From Microbulbifer agarilyticus (lineage in GTDB: Bacteria; Pseudomonadota; Gammaproteobacteria; Pseudomonadales; Cellvibrionaceae), in assembly GCF_001999945.1 (NCBI RefSeq), contig NZ_CP019650.1, positions 2,905,001-2,969,000 of the forward strand: 64,000 bases of DNA, in the 5' to 3' direction. A program made the position numbers and the translations under genes. This document shows positions 47,218 through 57,033 of this stretch, piece by piece (the stretch's first letter is position 1; each line of letters begins with the position of its first letter). The notes beneath the pieces were generated by a model, which saw only the letters and a list, made by a program, of their open reading frames with translations, ran no database searches and was not told where the DNA came from.

Positions 47218-48489
47218 ATGATCGATCTCGAATTCGATAAACAGCACATCTGGCACCCCTACTCCTCCCTGATCAACCCACCACCCGTCTACCCCATCGC
47301 CCGCGCCGAAGGCGTCCGAATCTATCTGGAAGACGGCCGTGGCCTGATCGACGGAATGAGTTCCTGGTGGAGCACCCTACATGGCTACAACGTTCCCGAG
47401 CTGAACGCCGCCATGCAGAATCAGATGGAGAAAATGAGCCACGTCATGTTTGGTGGCCTCACCCATGAGCCTGCGATCGAACTGTGCAAAAAGCTCGTGG
47501 CGCTCACCCCTGAACCATTACAAAAAGTTTTCCTGTCAGACTCCGGTTCCGTCTCCGTCGAAGTCGCTATCAAAATGGCGCTGCAATATTGGCATTCCCA
47601 AGGCAAGCCCGAGAAAAGTAAATTGCTGGCACTGCGCAACGGCTACCACGGCGACACCTTCGGCGCCATGGCCACCTGCGACCCGGTCACCGGTATGCAC
47701 CACCTGTTTGCCAAAATGCTGCCGCAGCACCTGTTTGCCCCCGCACCGACACCAAAATTCGGTGAACCATGCGCGGATAGTGATACCGCAGGGATACAGC
47801 AGCTGATCGAACAGAACCATGAGAGCCTCGCGGCCGTCATTCTCGAACCCATCGTGCAGGGCGCAGGCGGCATGCGTTTCTATTCGCCAGAATACCTGCA
47901 ACGCGTCCGCGCACTGTGCGACCAGTACGATGTGTTACTGATCGCCGATGAAATTGCCACCGGCTTCGGCCGCACCGGCAAACTGTTTGCCTGTGAACAC
48001 GCAGAGATCTCACCCGACATCCTCACCCTGGGTAAAACCCTGACCGGTGGTGTACTCACCCTGGCCGCCACCCTGTGCACCGACAAAGTCGCCAACGGTA
48101 TCTGCACCGGTGAAGCCGGCGTATTTATGCACGGCCCCACGTTTATGGGTAACCCCATGGCCTGCGCCGTGGCGAACGCCAATATCGACCTGTTGCTCAA
48201 AAGCGACTGGAAGCTGCGCATCAGTGATATTGAACAGCAGCTGCAAAATGAGCTCGCGCCGCTAAAAAATGCACCAGGCGTTGCCGACGTACGCACACTC
48301 GGCGCAATTGGCGTGGTGGAAATGCAGCAGCCTGTAGATAATAAAACACTGCAGGAGAGCCTAATCGAACAGGGTGTTTGGTTGCGCCCATTTGGCAAGC
48401 TGGTTTACACCATGCCACCTTACGTGATCAGTCCAGAAGAGCTCACGCAATTGACCGGTGCCATGAACAGATCGCTGTCCACCCTCTAA
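47218..48489 (+). CDS. bioA: Adenosylmethionine–8-amino-7-oxononanoate transaminase
   Basis: A 423-residue PLP enzyme making 7,8-diaminopelargonate for biotin. Family blocks are FDKQHIWHPYSS near the start, DGMSSWWSTLHGYNVPELN, DEIATGFGRTGKLFACEHA and the PLP lysine in LTLGKTLTGG. Specific BioA residues (HPYSS, SSWW) distinguish it from other class III transaminases. No other bio gene is adjacent. The Shine-Dalgarno is weak. Confidence 0.95.
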   Translation: MIDLEFDKQHIWHPYSSLINPPPVYPIARAEGVRIYLEDGRGLIDGMSSWWSTLHGYNVPELNAAMQNQMEKMSHVMFGGLTHEPAIELCKKLVALTPEPLQKVFLSDSGSVSVEVAIKMALQYWHSQGKPEKSKLLALRNGYHGDTFGAMATCDPVTGMHHLFAKMLPQHLFAPAPTPKFGEPCADSDTAGIQQLIEQNHESLAAVILEPIVQGAGGMRFYSPEYLQRVRALCDQYDVLLIADEIATGFGRTGKLFACEHAEISPDILTLGKTLTGGVLTLAATLCTDKVANGICTGEAGVFMHGPTFMGNPMACAVANANIDLLLKSDWKLRISDIEQQLQNELAPLKNAPGVADVRTLGAIGVVEMQQPVDNKTLQESLIEQGVWLRPFGKLVYTMPPYVISPEELTQLTGAMNRSLSTL

Positions 48490-48516
48490 GCCGAGCCGCA
48501 AACAATTAGGTCGCAT

Positions 48517-48553
48517 AAAAAAAGGCGCTCCCGGAATCCGGCAGCGCCTTCTT
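48517..48553. terminator. Bidirectional terminator between bioA and the redoxin gene
   Basis: AAGGCGCT (48522–48529) pairs with AGCGCCTT (48543–48550). T-rich sequence follows on both strands (CTTCTTTCT on plus, seven T on minus), serving the two convergent genes. Confidence 0.85.
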
Positions 48554-48578
48554 TCTAGCTACGAGCTAGGGCTGTAAA

Positions 48579-49208
48579 TCAGTATTTCACACTGCAGCCA
48601 TACGCACGCGAGGAAGCCACCTCAATGGCCTTGCCTGCCAGTGATGCATCCAGTGCTGCCGCAACGTAGTTAGCGGAGTCCGGGATCACTGCCGGGTTCG
48701 CTGAGTCGTTATCATCAATGGCACCGGCGTACACTACCTCGCCTTGTGGATTGATGATAAACATATGCGGTGTGGTCTTGGCGCCATAGGCACGGCCCAT
48801 ACTGCCATCGCTATCGAGCAGGAACGGCGCGCTGGCTTTCAACTTGTGGTTCTTCGCCACGTCCAGCGCCTCAGCCGGCTCCAGGTAACCCTGCTTGCCC
48901 TTTGCAGAAGAAATCACGGTCAGCCAATTGATATCTGCGTCCGCGTACTTTTTTTGCAGCGCCTGCATGTTGCCGCTACCGTAGTGCTTTTTCACGTAAG
49001 GGCAGTCTTTGTTAAACCACTCCAGCACCAGCCACTGGCCCTCATAGTCCTTCAGATTGTGGGTTTTGCCGGCGGCATCCACTTCACTAAATGCCGGGGC
49101 TTTCTCACCCGGTACCGCGGCCGCCATGGCCAGAGCTGGCAGAGCAAACAGCACGGCGCTGCCCAGGAATTTAGCAATCGAACGTTTACTACGTATACCT
49201 TGTTTCAT
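48579..49208 (-). CDS. Exported thioredoxin-fold redoxin (AhpC/TSA-like)
   Basis: A 209-residue protein with a signal peptide (SIAKFLGSAVLFALPALAMA) and a redoxin domain. The expected active-site Cys is in EWFNKDCPYVKKHYGSGNMQ; there is no CxxC, and a second conserved Cys sits at the extreme C-terminus (YGCSVKY). This resembles a family of peroxiredoxin-like periplasmic proteins of unknown substrate. It lies 37 bp downstream of the DsbD-like gene, which could deliver electrons to it. Start at 49208 chosen over 49256. Confidence 0.82.
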   Translation of the reverse strand: MKQGIRSKRSIAKFLGSAVLFALPALAMAAAVPGEKAPAFSEVDAAGKTHNLKDYEGQWLVLEWFNKDCPYVKKHYGSGNMQALQKKYADADINWLTVISSAKGKQGYLEPAEALDVAKNHKLKASAPFLLDSDGSMGRAYGAKTTPHMFIINPQGEVVYAGAIDDNDSANPAVIPDSANYVAAALDASLAGKAIEVASSRAYGCSVKY

Positions 49209-49245
49209 CACGACAGTGCATCCTCTTTGGTTACAGAGTTCCGGG

Positions 49246-51327
49246 TTAATTCTCACTAAATAAATCTTTAATCATGCTGACCTGCAAAATCTGTGGCAGC
49301 AGTACCGGCGTCCGCTCGCCTGCTGGATACCAGGCATACACGGGTACGGAATTGCGCCCCAGCTCGCCCAGTGCGCGGGTAATTTCCGGATCTTGGTTGG
49401 TCCAGTCGGCACGCACCAGATAGACATCGTTTTCGCGGAACAGATCTGCAACTTCCGCCGTATCCAGCACCAGTTTTTTATTCACCTGACAGGTAATACA
49501 CCAGGCTGCGGTGTAATCAATAAATACCGCCTGCCCACTGGCCAGCGCCTGGGCAATAGCATTGCGGTCGTAGGGCTGCCAGCCCGCCGCGGCCTCCTGC
49601 TGCTGCACGCTACCACTGGCAACGCCCTGCTCCTGCAGGCGGTTTGCCGCACTAAAACTTGCCGCGAGAGCAGCCAGAACTAATCCCCAGGCCAGCCAGC
49701 GGCTACCGCGGAATGCGTGGCGCCCCAACCAGAAGGCGAACACGATCACCAGCATCAGCATCGCGCCGATCAGCCAGCCACTCTCGCCTACCAAACGCCC
49801 CAGCACCCACAGCAACCAGATCACCGTGGCATAGAGTGGGAAGGCCAGCGCCTGGCGCAATGTTTCCATCCACGGGCCCGGCGCCGGTAAGCGGTTCAGC
49901 AGCGCAGGGAACACACACAGCAACACAAATGGCAGTGCCAGGCCGATACCCAGGCCGAGGAAGATCGCCATGGCACTGTATGCCGGCAACAAGGTAGCGG
50001 CGCCCAGGGCCGCGCCCATAAAGGGACCGGTACAGGGGGCCGCGACAAACACCGCCAGCACGCCGGTGGCAAAACTGCCGCCGCGGCTGCGCCCCGCCAC
50101 ATTCATCAGGTGATGGCCAAATTCATACAGGCCACTGAAGGACAATGCCATCACCCAGAACAACAGAATCAGTCCAAGCACCACCGGCGCCGATTGCAGC
50201 TGGAAACCCCAGCCAATGGCGGAACCGCCTGCGCGCAACACGAGTAACAGTGCACCGAGTGCGGCAAAGGTCACCAGCACCCCGGCAGCATAGCGCAGCC
50301 CTTCCTTCACCCGATGCGCCGCCTGTCCGTCGTGCCCGGCCAAGCTAAACAGCTTGATCGAAAGCACCGGGAATACGCATGGCATTAAATTGAGAATTGC
50401 ACCACCGGCAATGGCGGCCAGAATCAGTAGCCACAAGGGCTGAGTGCTCGCTGGCGCAGAACCAGCAGTACCGGCAGCAGCAGACGCACTCGCCGCGCCA
50501 GCCTGAATTTCCTGATCGTCCAGCTGCCAGCCCCGCTCGCCGTCGCTCACCACAAAGCCAGTGGTTGGGGGCATGGGAGCGCCGGGGACCCGCTCAAAGG
50601 TATAGCGGATGTTTTCGCCAGCTTGCGCCACCTCTGGCGCTTTTGCCGTCAGCAATCCGCCGTCGAGGGGAAAAACATCCGGTGTGGATAACTCCACCCC
50701 CGCTTCTCGTGGCGCCAGCTCAAGCTGAAGGGTGTTCGCCTGTGGCGAAGCCGCAACCGCCGCTACCTGCCAGGGAAAGTTCTCCGCAGTGGCCTCAGCC
50801 GGGACCATTGCCTGAAAGCGGTCGCGCAACTGCACATCCTGTGGCTGCCAGCTCGCTGCTTCGCCCACGGGCCGCGACAGGGTCATGATGCCGTAGCCGG
50901 GAATGCAGTCCACTTTGCACACCAACCACTCCAGATTCACCACAATATCCATCGCCCCAGCGTTGGGGGTCACCTCAAACAAATAGGCGACATCGCCCTC
51001 GTAACCGAGGTTTGTCAGGTGCTCGATGGGCAGGCGCACAGGAAATGGCCACTGGATAGGCCCCACCTCGCCGGTGGCACCGGCAAAATCAAAGCGCGGC
51101 GCGGCACCGGAATCCCCGGCATTGCGCCAGTACACGTGCCAGCCAGGGTCTACCTCAAAGTAAAAACCAATGGTTTCGGCACCTGGGCCAAAGGTATCGG
51201 GCACCAACCAGCGCACCTTGACGTGATCGCCACTGGCGGTTTCCTGAGCAGCAGACAAACCACTCCAACAGGCGATCAGCAGCACAGAGGCCAGAAAAAC
51301 AGTGCGGTTAAAAATCGAAAGCAACAA
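49246..51327 (-). CDS. DsbD/ScsB-type thiol:disulfide interchange protein
   Basis: A 693-residue electron carrier across the inner membrane. A signal peptide and N-terminal periplasmic domain (with KVDCIPGYG) precede eight membrane segments of the CcdA type (from about 300), and the C-terminal thioredoxin-like domain has WCITCQVNKK. Cys pairs in each part relay electrons from cytoplasmic thioredoxin. The likely start is the TTG at 51327 with GGAG six bases upstream; an earlier TTG (51339) overlaps that site. It is followed by the redoxin, a plausible client. Confidence 0.88.
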   Translation of the reverse strand: MLLSIFNRTVFLASVLLIACWSGLSAAQETASGDHVKVRWLVPDTFGPGAETIGFYFEVDPGWHVYWRNAGDSGAAPRFDFAGATGEVGPIQWPFPVRLPIEHLTNLGYEGDVAYLFEVTPNAGAMDIVVNLEWLVCKVDCIPGYGIMTLSRPVGEAASWQPQDVQLRDRFQAMVPAEATAENFPWQVAAVAASPQANTLQLELAPREAGVELSTPDVFPLDGGLLTAKAPEVAQAGENIRYTFERVPGAPMPPTTGFVVSDGERGWQLDDQEIQAGAASASAAAGTAGSAPASTQPLWLLILAAIAGGAILNLMPCVFPVLSIKLFSLAGHDGQAAHRVKEGLRYAAGVLVTFAALGALLLVLRAGGSAIGWGFQLQSAPVVLGLILLFWVMALSFSGLYEFGHHLMNVAGRSRGGSFATGVLAVFVAAPCTGPFMGAALGAATLLPAYSAMAIFLGLGIGLALPFVLLCVFPALLNRLPAPGPWMETLRQALAFPLYATVIWLLWVLGRLVGESGWLIGAMLMLVIVFAFWLGRHAFRGSRWLAWGLVLAALAASFSAANRLQEQGVASGSVQQQEAAAGWQPYDRNAIAQALASGQAVFIDYTAAWCITCQVNKKLVLDTAEVADLFRENDVYLVRADWTNQDPEITRALGELGRNSVPVYAWYPAGERTPVLLPQILQVSMIKDLFSEN

Positions 51328-51568
51328 ATGCGACTCCAACTTGCCGTAGTAATCCGGTGGACCGGATCTTTTTTATACTGACCAACTATCTAAATGGATT
51401 GCCCGCACCTCCGCAAGTCCCTGATGCTCAATCTCGACGAAACGTGTCGAAGAAAAGACCAAAATGAAAGAACCAACAAAAAGAACCAAGATGAAAGGCT
51501 CGACGGGGACACATGCTTCTACAGGCCGCCGCTGGTAAAATTGCCGCCACGCAAATCCCGGAGCCCCC

Positions 51569-52636
51569 ATGAGCGATTCCACACCATCAACCCCAGTACG
51601 CCTCACCCAGTACAGCCACGGCGCTGGCTGCGGCTGCAAGATCTCGCCCGCGGTGCTCGACAAGATTCTCGCCGATAGCGATGCGCCGCAAATGGACCCG
51701 AACCTGTGGGTTGGTAACCACTCACGGGACGACGCTGCCGTATACGGCCTGGATGAACAGCTGGGCGTGGTTTCCACCACCGATTTCTTTATGCCCATCG
51801 TAGATGACCCCTACGATTTCGGGCGCATCGCCGCGACCAATGCAATCAGTGACATCTACGCCATGGGCGCAGACCCACTGATGGCCATCGCCATCCTCGG
51901 CTGGCCGGTAAATCTATTGCCGCCTGAGGTAGCCCGCGAAGTAATTCGAGGTGGCCGCGCGGTTTGCGCCGACGCCGGCATCCCCCTCGCTGGCGGCCAC
52001 TCCATCGATGCGCCCGAGCCGATCTTCGGTTTGGCAGTAACGGGCGTTGTGGAAAAGCAGCGCCTGAAGCGCAACGACAGTGCGCGTGCCGGGGATAAGT
52101 TGTTCCTAACGAAACCTCTGGGTATTGGTATTCTGACCACCGCTGAAAAGCAGGAAAAGCTGCGCTCCGAAGATGCCGGCACTGCCCGCGACCTCATGTG
52201 CACCCTGAACCGCCCGGGCAGTCGCTTTGCACGTATGGACGCCGTCAGCGCAATGACCGACGTTACCGGCTTTGGCCTACTCGGGCATCTGGTGGAAATG
52301 GCCGATGGCAGCAACCTCACCGCACGTATTCGCTACGATGCGGTGCCGCGCATCCCGGGAGTCGACCACTACCTGCAGCAGGGCTGTGTGCCCGGCGGTA
52401 CTGGTCGAAACTTCGACAGTTACGGGCACCGGGTCAGCCTGTCGAGCGAAGATCAAAAACAGCTACTTGCCGACCCGCAAACCAGCGGTGGTTTGTTAGT
52501 TGCGGTTGCGCCACAACAGGAAGCGGAGTTTCTCGCGGCGACCGCGGAATTTGGGCTGGAACTGCAACCGATCGGCGAACTGGTAGCGCCAGACTCTGAA
52601 GGTGCACAACGAGGCCCTGCGGTGATTGTGGAATGA
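51569..52636 (+). CDS. selD: Selenide, water dikinase (selenophosphate synthetase)
   Basis: Makes selenophosphate from selenide and ATP. The 355-residue enzyme has the N-terminal [13 protein letters not shown] motif; the catalytic Cys21 and Lys24 are encoded normally, so the gene does not need selenocysteine. [18 protein letters not shown] and the C-terminal [12 protein letters not shown] are family blocks. GGAG lies six bases before the ATG. The start of mnmH overlaps its stop by four bases, so the selenophosphate probably feeds tRNA selenation. Confidence 0.96.
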   Translation: MSDSTPSTPVRLTQYSHGAGCGCKISPAVLDKILADSDAPQMDPNLWVGNHSRDDAAVYGLDEQLGVVSTTDFFMPIVDDPYDFGRIAATNAISDIYAMGADPLMAIAILGWPVNLLPPEVAREVIRGGRAVCADAGIPLAGGHSIDAPEPIFGLAVTGVVEKQRLKRNDSARAGDKLFLTKPLGIGILTTAEKQEKLRSEDAGTARDLMCTLNRPGSRFARMDAVSAMTDVTGFGLLGHLVEMADGSNLTARIRYDAVPRIPGVDHYLQQGCVPGGTGRNFDSYGHRVSLSSEDQKQLLADPQTSGGLLVAVAPQQEAEFLAATAEFGLELQPIGELVAPDSEGAQRGPAVIVE

Positions 52637-53745
52637 GTGGCGCCGGCAGCAGACCCGACAGCACGGACTACCGGGAAATCTTTCTCAGCGATCGGCCACT
52701 GATCGACACCCGCGCCCCGCTTGAATTCAATAAGGGCTCCTTCCCCTGCGCCACCAGCCTGCCGTTGATGACCGACGCAGAACGGCAAAAGGTCGGTACC
52801 TGTTTCAAGCAACAGGGACAGGATGCCGCCATAAAACTGGGGCACCAACTGGTCAGCGGCGCGATCAAAGAAGAGCGGGTAAACGCTTGGGCCGAATTCG
52901 CCCGCAAACATCCGGAAGGCTACCTGTTTTGCTTCCGCGGTGGCCTGCGCTCACAGATTAGCCAGCAGTGGCTGCATGAGGCAGGCGTCGATTACCCTCG
53001 GATACAGGGTGGCTACAAAGCCATGCGCACCTTCCTGCTGAATGAAATAGAAAGTGCCGTCAGTGAATGCCAGTTTACCCTCGTGGGCGGTATGACCGGC
53101 ACCGGCAAAACCGAAGTGCTCAACGTGCTCGCCAACGCAGTAGATCTGGAGAAGCACGCCAACCACCGCGGCTCCACCTTCGGAAAACGAGCTACACCAC
53201 AACCGTCGCAGATCGGGTTCGAGAATGCGCTGGCTATCGACTTTTTAAAGCGCCGCGCTGCAGCCCAGCACCACTTCGTGCTGGAAGATGAAAGCCGCCT
53301 GATTGGCCGCTGTTCCGTACCCTTCTCATTACACCAGCAAATGCGCAGCTATCCACTCGTATGGCTGGATGATGCATTTGAAAACCGCGTTGAGCGCATC
53401 CTCGGGGACTATGTCATCGACCTGTGTGCAGAATTTATCTCCGAACATGGTACGGAACAGGGCCCAGAAATATTTGCCACGTCACTCAAGCAAAACCTGT
53501 CCAATATCACCAAACGCCTCGGCGGTGAGCGTTACCGCCAGTTAGCCGCAATGATGGACCAGGCGCTGGAGCAACAGCTTGCCACCGGCAATGTCGAGCG
53601 ACACAGGGACTGGATCAGCAGCCTGCTACAAGAATACTACGACCCGATGTACGACTACCAAATCGAAAAAAATGCTGAACGCATTATATTTCGCGGCAAG
53701 CAACAGGAAGTGGTGGAATACCTGCGGGAGCAAGCACCGGCGTAA
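52633..53745 (+). CDS. mnmH: tRNA 2-selenouridine synthase
   Basis: Exchanges sulfur for selenium at U34 of Lys, Glu and Gln tRNAs (also known as selU, ybbB). The 370-residue protein has an N-terminal rhodanese domain with active Cys100 in CFRGGLRS and a P-loop GGMTGTGKT at 152–160. ATGA overlap with selD shows translational coupling. It is the last gene of ordinary GC content before the AT-rich region on the right. Confidence 0.94.
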   Translation: MSGAGSRPDSTDYREIFLSDRPLIDTRAPLEFNKGSFPCATSLPLMTDAERQKVGTCFKQQGQDAAIKLGHQLVSGAIKEERVNAWAEFARKHPEGYLFCFRGGLRSQISQQWLHEAGVDYPRIQGGYKAMRTFLLNEIESAVSECQFTLVGGMTGTGKTEVLNVLANAVDLEKHANHRGSTFGKRATPQPSQIGFENALAIDFLKRRAAAQHHFVLEDESRLIGRCSVPFSLHQQMRSYPLVWLDDAFENRVERILGDYVIDLCAEFISEHGTEQGPEIFATSLKQNLSNITKRLGGERYRQLAAMMDQALEQQLATGNVERHRDWISSLLQEYYDPMYDYQIEKNAERIIFRGKQQEVVEYLREQAPA

Positions 53746-53827
53746 CGACCGCTCATTTACGGTGTGCGAGGTGGAGCAGCTCGTCAAAAGTAGGGATCAC
53801 TATGATCCGCAGACCATCTTAGAAAGC

Positions 53828-54196
53828 TCAATGCGGCTTGTTAAATATGGCGAGATTTAGGTCACAGGGCTTCCCAAGCCAATAGACATAATCCGTGTGA
53901 TCTTTCAGATCATCACCAGTAAGCGCGTGAATCAGCACGCTCAACTCACCGCGATTGCACTCCAACCAGGACACGAAGCCCGCAAAATCTTCACGACCAA
54001 AAATGACCTGAAAACTGCCCGCAGGATGTGGCCCTACAGGCTGCTCATGGAACCGCCCAACCTTGAGAGCAAACTCTTTCTGAAGCATACCCCGGAGTTC
54101 AGACGCAAATACCGCGCTGTTTTCATCGAAGTAAATATGCGCATGGTACGCAACGTGCTGGTTAATAGGATGTGTTGCCTTAGACATGTGATTCAT
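53828..54196 (-). CDS. DOPA 4,5-dioxygenase family protein
   Basis: A 122-residue protein with the family pattern YHAHIYFD, GRFHEQPVGPHPAGSFQV and LSVLIHALTGDDLKDHTDY; the conserved histidines are candidate iron ligands. Fungal relatives cleave DOPA; bacterial substrates are unknown. It opens the AT-rich region after mnmH and points the same way as the cassette genes to its right. A scrap resembling part of an attC site lies just upstream (54251–54269), so it may be an old cassette, but this is only suggestive. Confidence 0.85.
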   Translation of the reverse strand: MNHMSKATHPINQHVAYHAHIYFDENSAVFASELRGMLQKEFALKVGRFHEQPVGPHPAGSFQVIFGREDFAGFVSWLECNRGELSVLIHALTGDDLKDHTDYVYWLGKPCDLNLAIFNKPH

Positions 54197-54250
54197 AGAA
54201 ATCCAAAAAATCAGAGTCCATCGTGCATCTGCACAACTATTAGATGCCCC

Positions 54251-54269
54251 GGGCAGCTTACATTGCGCG
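54251..54269 (-). repeat. Possible remnant of a long attC site
   Basis: GGGCAGCTTACATTGCGCG matches 17 of 19 positions of the left arm seen in the intact sites at 61915, 63455 and 63880. The sequence around it lacks the partner arm and core heptamers. It may be a decayed cassette site or chance. Confidence 0.35.
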
Positions 54270-54304
54270 ACAACCAGAAGTTACCTTCATGCCCCTGTCA
54301 ATCA

Positions 54305-54634
54305 CTAGGAACTTTTCTTCGAAAACCTGACTCCGGCATATACCGACCGTACAACAACATACAGCCCCGCGGCCACGCAAATCGCCACCAGCCAAGCATC
54401 ACTAATTAAACCTAGATAACTCCCCACAGCAGCAAACAATACCGCAAGACCCGCATAAATCAGGGATCGACCTATGGTATTTGGCAACTCTGGATGCTTT
54501 GGCTTATCGCCCTCTTTCCAGCCGACGATCAAATGATATTTCTTCTTAACGGCTATGGCATAACCAAATGCTATTAGTGGAATCGCACCTAGAAGAATCA
54601 GTATTAAGGGACCAATAAATGGTTGTTGATTCAT
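54305..54634 (-). CDS. Small membrane protein, DUF3784-like
   Basis: A 109-residue protein with three hydrophobic segments (about 7–27, 54–70, 75–94) and a central KKKYHLIVGWKEGDKPKHPE region, which resembles DUF3784 proteins (pattern YHLIxGxN). I am not certain of the family. The ATG at 54634 is preferred over the TTG at 54664. Function unknown. Confidence 0.55.
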   Translation of the reverse strand: MNQQPFIGPLILILLGAIPLIAFGYAIAVKKKYHLIVGWKEGDKPKHPELPNTIGRSLIYAGLAVLFAAVGSYLGLISDAWLVAICVAAGLYVVVRSVYAGVRFSKKSS

Positions 54635-54738
54635 GGTACCGACCCCACTCCTTACCCCTGACAAACACAGGCCTGAACAGCAGCAACCCAGTCAATTAGC
54701 CTAATGACGCCAAGGTACTGATTCAGTACGCTTGATTG

Positions 54739-55062
54739 TCACAAGCTCGCTAGCTCCCTAAACAGACCGTGTGCTGTGACACCGATTACCACCAGTATAA
54801 TCAGGCAAGTCAGCCGATGAAAAAAACGGTATCTGAATGAGCTATACCCAGCAACGAGCCAAACTGCTATCGAGTAAAGAATAAGCTCCCCGAACAATTT
54901 TGAAGCGATTAACCGATGCGACGTCCCATCAACCCAAATAGAACTGGGCGCATCTTGAAAATACATATACCAAGATACTTGATACAGCACTGCTACTGGC
55001 AATATACATAGCCAAAAAAGTTTCCACAGCTGAAACTTACCTCTTATTGCAAAAACACTCAT
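54739..55062 (-). CDS. Hypothetical membrane protein
   Basis: I do not recognise this 107-residue protein. It has three probable membrane spans (about 12–28, 57–72, 83–101), aromatic-rich, with no catalytic motif. It begins with ATG but no strong Shine-Dalgarno. It sits between the DUF3784-like gene and a 465-bp gene-free stretch. Confidence 0.5.
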   Translation of the reverse strand: MSVFAIRGKFQLWKLFWLCILPVAVLYQVSWYMYFQDAPSSIWVDGTSHRLIASKLFGELILYSIAVWLVAGYSSFRYRFFHRLTCLIILVVIGVTAHGLFRELASL

Positions 55063-55527
55063 ATACTATTTGTCGTCGCTAGGTATACCCAAGTCACTAA
55101 AGCCTCCTCAAAAGATCGCCTGAATTACTGAAAGTCTTAACCAGAGTAGCAACCATAATCTAACCCACCGGACAACCGAAACGAGCCCCCACCAAAGGTC
55201 AGCTCAGAAAACGCACCTTGACTGTGCAATTTATACGTAGTGACGACAGCAAATATTCAGCTATTAACTGCAACGAGCCCTGGTAACATCAAAACTTCGG
55301 CTATTACAAAACTTATTTTATCTAAAGAGTATAAACAAGATACTCCGAGCCTATGCGCCAATAAAATATAGCCACTTAGAGCTAAGCGAACCTCCGTAAA
55401 TGAACAAAAAATTACATGTCATTTCACAAAGCTTGAGGGGACACTATTAGCGCAGTAGTATCCATATTAATAAGTCTGAAATTGACACCACTCTTGTTGC
55501 ACAAAAGCTAGACATTAGGACTTTTGG
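55063..55527. other. Gene-free AT-rich stretch before the radical-SAM gene
   Basis: No gene, RNA or attC-like site is evident in 465 bp. It should hold the radical-SAM promoter. A 16-codon ORF near 55401 has no ribosome-binding site. Confidence 0.6.
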
Positions 55528-57000
55528 ATGAAAGTTTCCATAGTTGATCTAAATAACTTTTCCCGATATCCAACGTTATCTATCGGATACTTTGTAGCGA
55601 TTCTACGAAAAGAAGGCATCGATGTTGAAGTATGCTCACCATTGAATTTCGGCGTACATGGATATCCGAGAACAGTGAAGCAACCATATTGGAAAAGATT
55701 TTCAGAGTTTTTAAATTACTGGATGGCGGTTTCTAGAGCCTCCCTAGTCAGACGCATCAGAGATACAATCAAGAACTGGTATCGACCAGGAGGAAATAGC
55801 GATCAAATACGGATCACCGAAGCAGTTGAAGCACTTATTGCAGATACCCCTGACGTCCTCCTTATCTCTGCGTATACAATGTATCACGATATCTGTAAAA
55901 ATATCGGACACCTATGCTCGAAGAAAGGAATCCCTGTTGTAGTAGGAGGCAGCGGATTCTATATAGCTGAAACTTGTAGAGAATGGCTTGAAACTTGCGG
56001 AATTACAGCTGTGTACTCTGGTGAACCGGAGCAGCACTTTATTGAACTCATTAGCGCACTCGCAAAAGAAGGGGATTTTGAAAATATACCCGGCGTAATT
56101 ACGAGAAACAAACCATTCAATACAGCTCAGCCACTCACACAACTTGACTCTCCCCCCTTCCCTGACTTCAGCGATTTCCCCTGGAAAAATTACCCCAACA
56201 AAATTATTCCTATTATGACGGGAAGAGGATGCGAATGGGGATTATGCACATTTTGCTCTGACGTAAAAACCACATCAGGAAGAACATTTCGATCTCGCGA
56301 CCTAACACCCGTATTATCAGAAATACAAACTCAACAGCAACGCTACCAGGCCAATCTATTCGTATTCCTAGACCTGAAATTGAATTCTAATGTCACACTA
56401 TGGAGAGGGTTAGCAAGTGGACTAAGCAAACTCGAGAAGCCCATAAAGTGGACGGCATCAGTTCATGTCGACTCTAGAAACGAAAATGGCCTTTCTTTCC
56501 ATGACCTGAAAAAAGCTTCAGATTCAGGCCTCGTACGGATCACTTGCGGTCTCGAATCCGGAAGTGAAAGCGTATTACGCCATATGGCGAAGGGTGTAAA
56601 GCTAAGTAGAATGTCAAAATTCATCGAAGATGCCCATAGGGCTGAGATCAGTGTTCGCATTACTTGCATGATTGGATACCCCAACGAAACAGCTAAAGAC
56701 GTACTGGAAACGGTTAATTTTCTAAGAAAACATCGAAATCAGATCGAGAGGGTGACACTTAACCGATTTGCAAACATGCCGAAGACACCAATTGAAAGCA
56801 AGCTCCGCGAAGCAGAAAAAGAATACCCCCATATAGCTGTCAAAGAACTCGATATCTCAAACGGAATTATCCCATATGAAAATCGACGAATGAGCTCAAC
56901 TGCATTTCTTGGAGCGGCCTATCAGCTAATTTCAGAAGTCAATACTATTAACAGAAAACCTTTACTTGAAAAAGCAAAAGAGTTTGAGGGTGCCTTCTAA
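55528..57000 (+). CDS. Orphan B12-binding-type radical SAM protein
   Basis: A 490-residue enzyme: an N-terminal Rossmann-like (B12-binding-type) domain to about residue 180 (PDVLLISAYTMYHDICKNIG; VVVGGSGFYIAETC), then a radical-SAM barrel with cluster cysteines 235, 240 and 243 in GRGCEWGLCTFCSD, spaced Cx4Cx2C rather than the usual Cx3Cx2C. GLESGSESVLRHMAKG follows. Clusters of this spacing occur in some cobalamin-dependent methyltransferase or RiPP-modifying families. No precursor peptide or partner is visible. It is on the strand opposite the cassette genes and is AT-rich, so probably acquired. Substrate unknown. Confidence 0.82.
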   Translation: MKVSIVDLNNFSRYPTLSIGYFVAILRKEGIDVEVCSPLNFGVHGYPRTVKQPYWKRFSEFLNYWMAVSRASLVRRIRDTIKNWYRPGGNSDQIRITEAVEALIADTPDVLLISAYTMYHDICKNIGHLCSKKGIPVVVGGSGFYIAETCREWLETCGITAVYSGEPEQHFIELISALAKEGDFENIPGVITRNKPFNTAQPLTQLDSPPFPDFSDFPWKNYPNKIIPIMTGRGCEWGLCTFCSDVKTTSGRTFRSRDLTPVLSEIQTQQQRYQANLFVFLDLKLNSNVTLWRGLASGLSKLEKPIKWTASVHVDSRNENGLSFHDLKKASDSGLVRITCGLESGSESVLRHMAKGVKLSRMSKFIEDAHRAEISVRITCMIGYPNETAKDVLETVNFLRKHRNQIERVTLNRFANMPKTPIESKLREAEKEYPHIAVKELDISNGIIPYENRRMSSTAFLGAAYQLISEVNTINRKPLLEKAKEFEGAF

Positions 57001-57033
57001 GTGATAGAGGATTTTTCCAATCTAAATCTCTAT

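Noticed and set aside
51569..52636. In-frame TGA selenocysteine in selD
   Set aside because: The active-site codon is TGC; the frame is uninterrupted.
54664..54739. Possible attC or terminator near 54,700
   Set aside because: A near-palindrome (GGTACTGA-T-TCAGTAC) and a TGACGCC near it resemble neither a complete attC nor a hairpin with T-run.
55401..55451. Tiny 16-codon frame upstream of the radical-SAM gene, as a precursor peptide
   Set aside because: No Shine-Dalgarno and no cysteine or other residues characteristic of a modified peptide; too short to judge.
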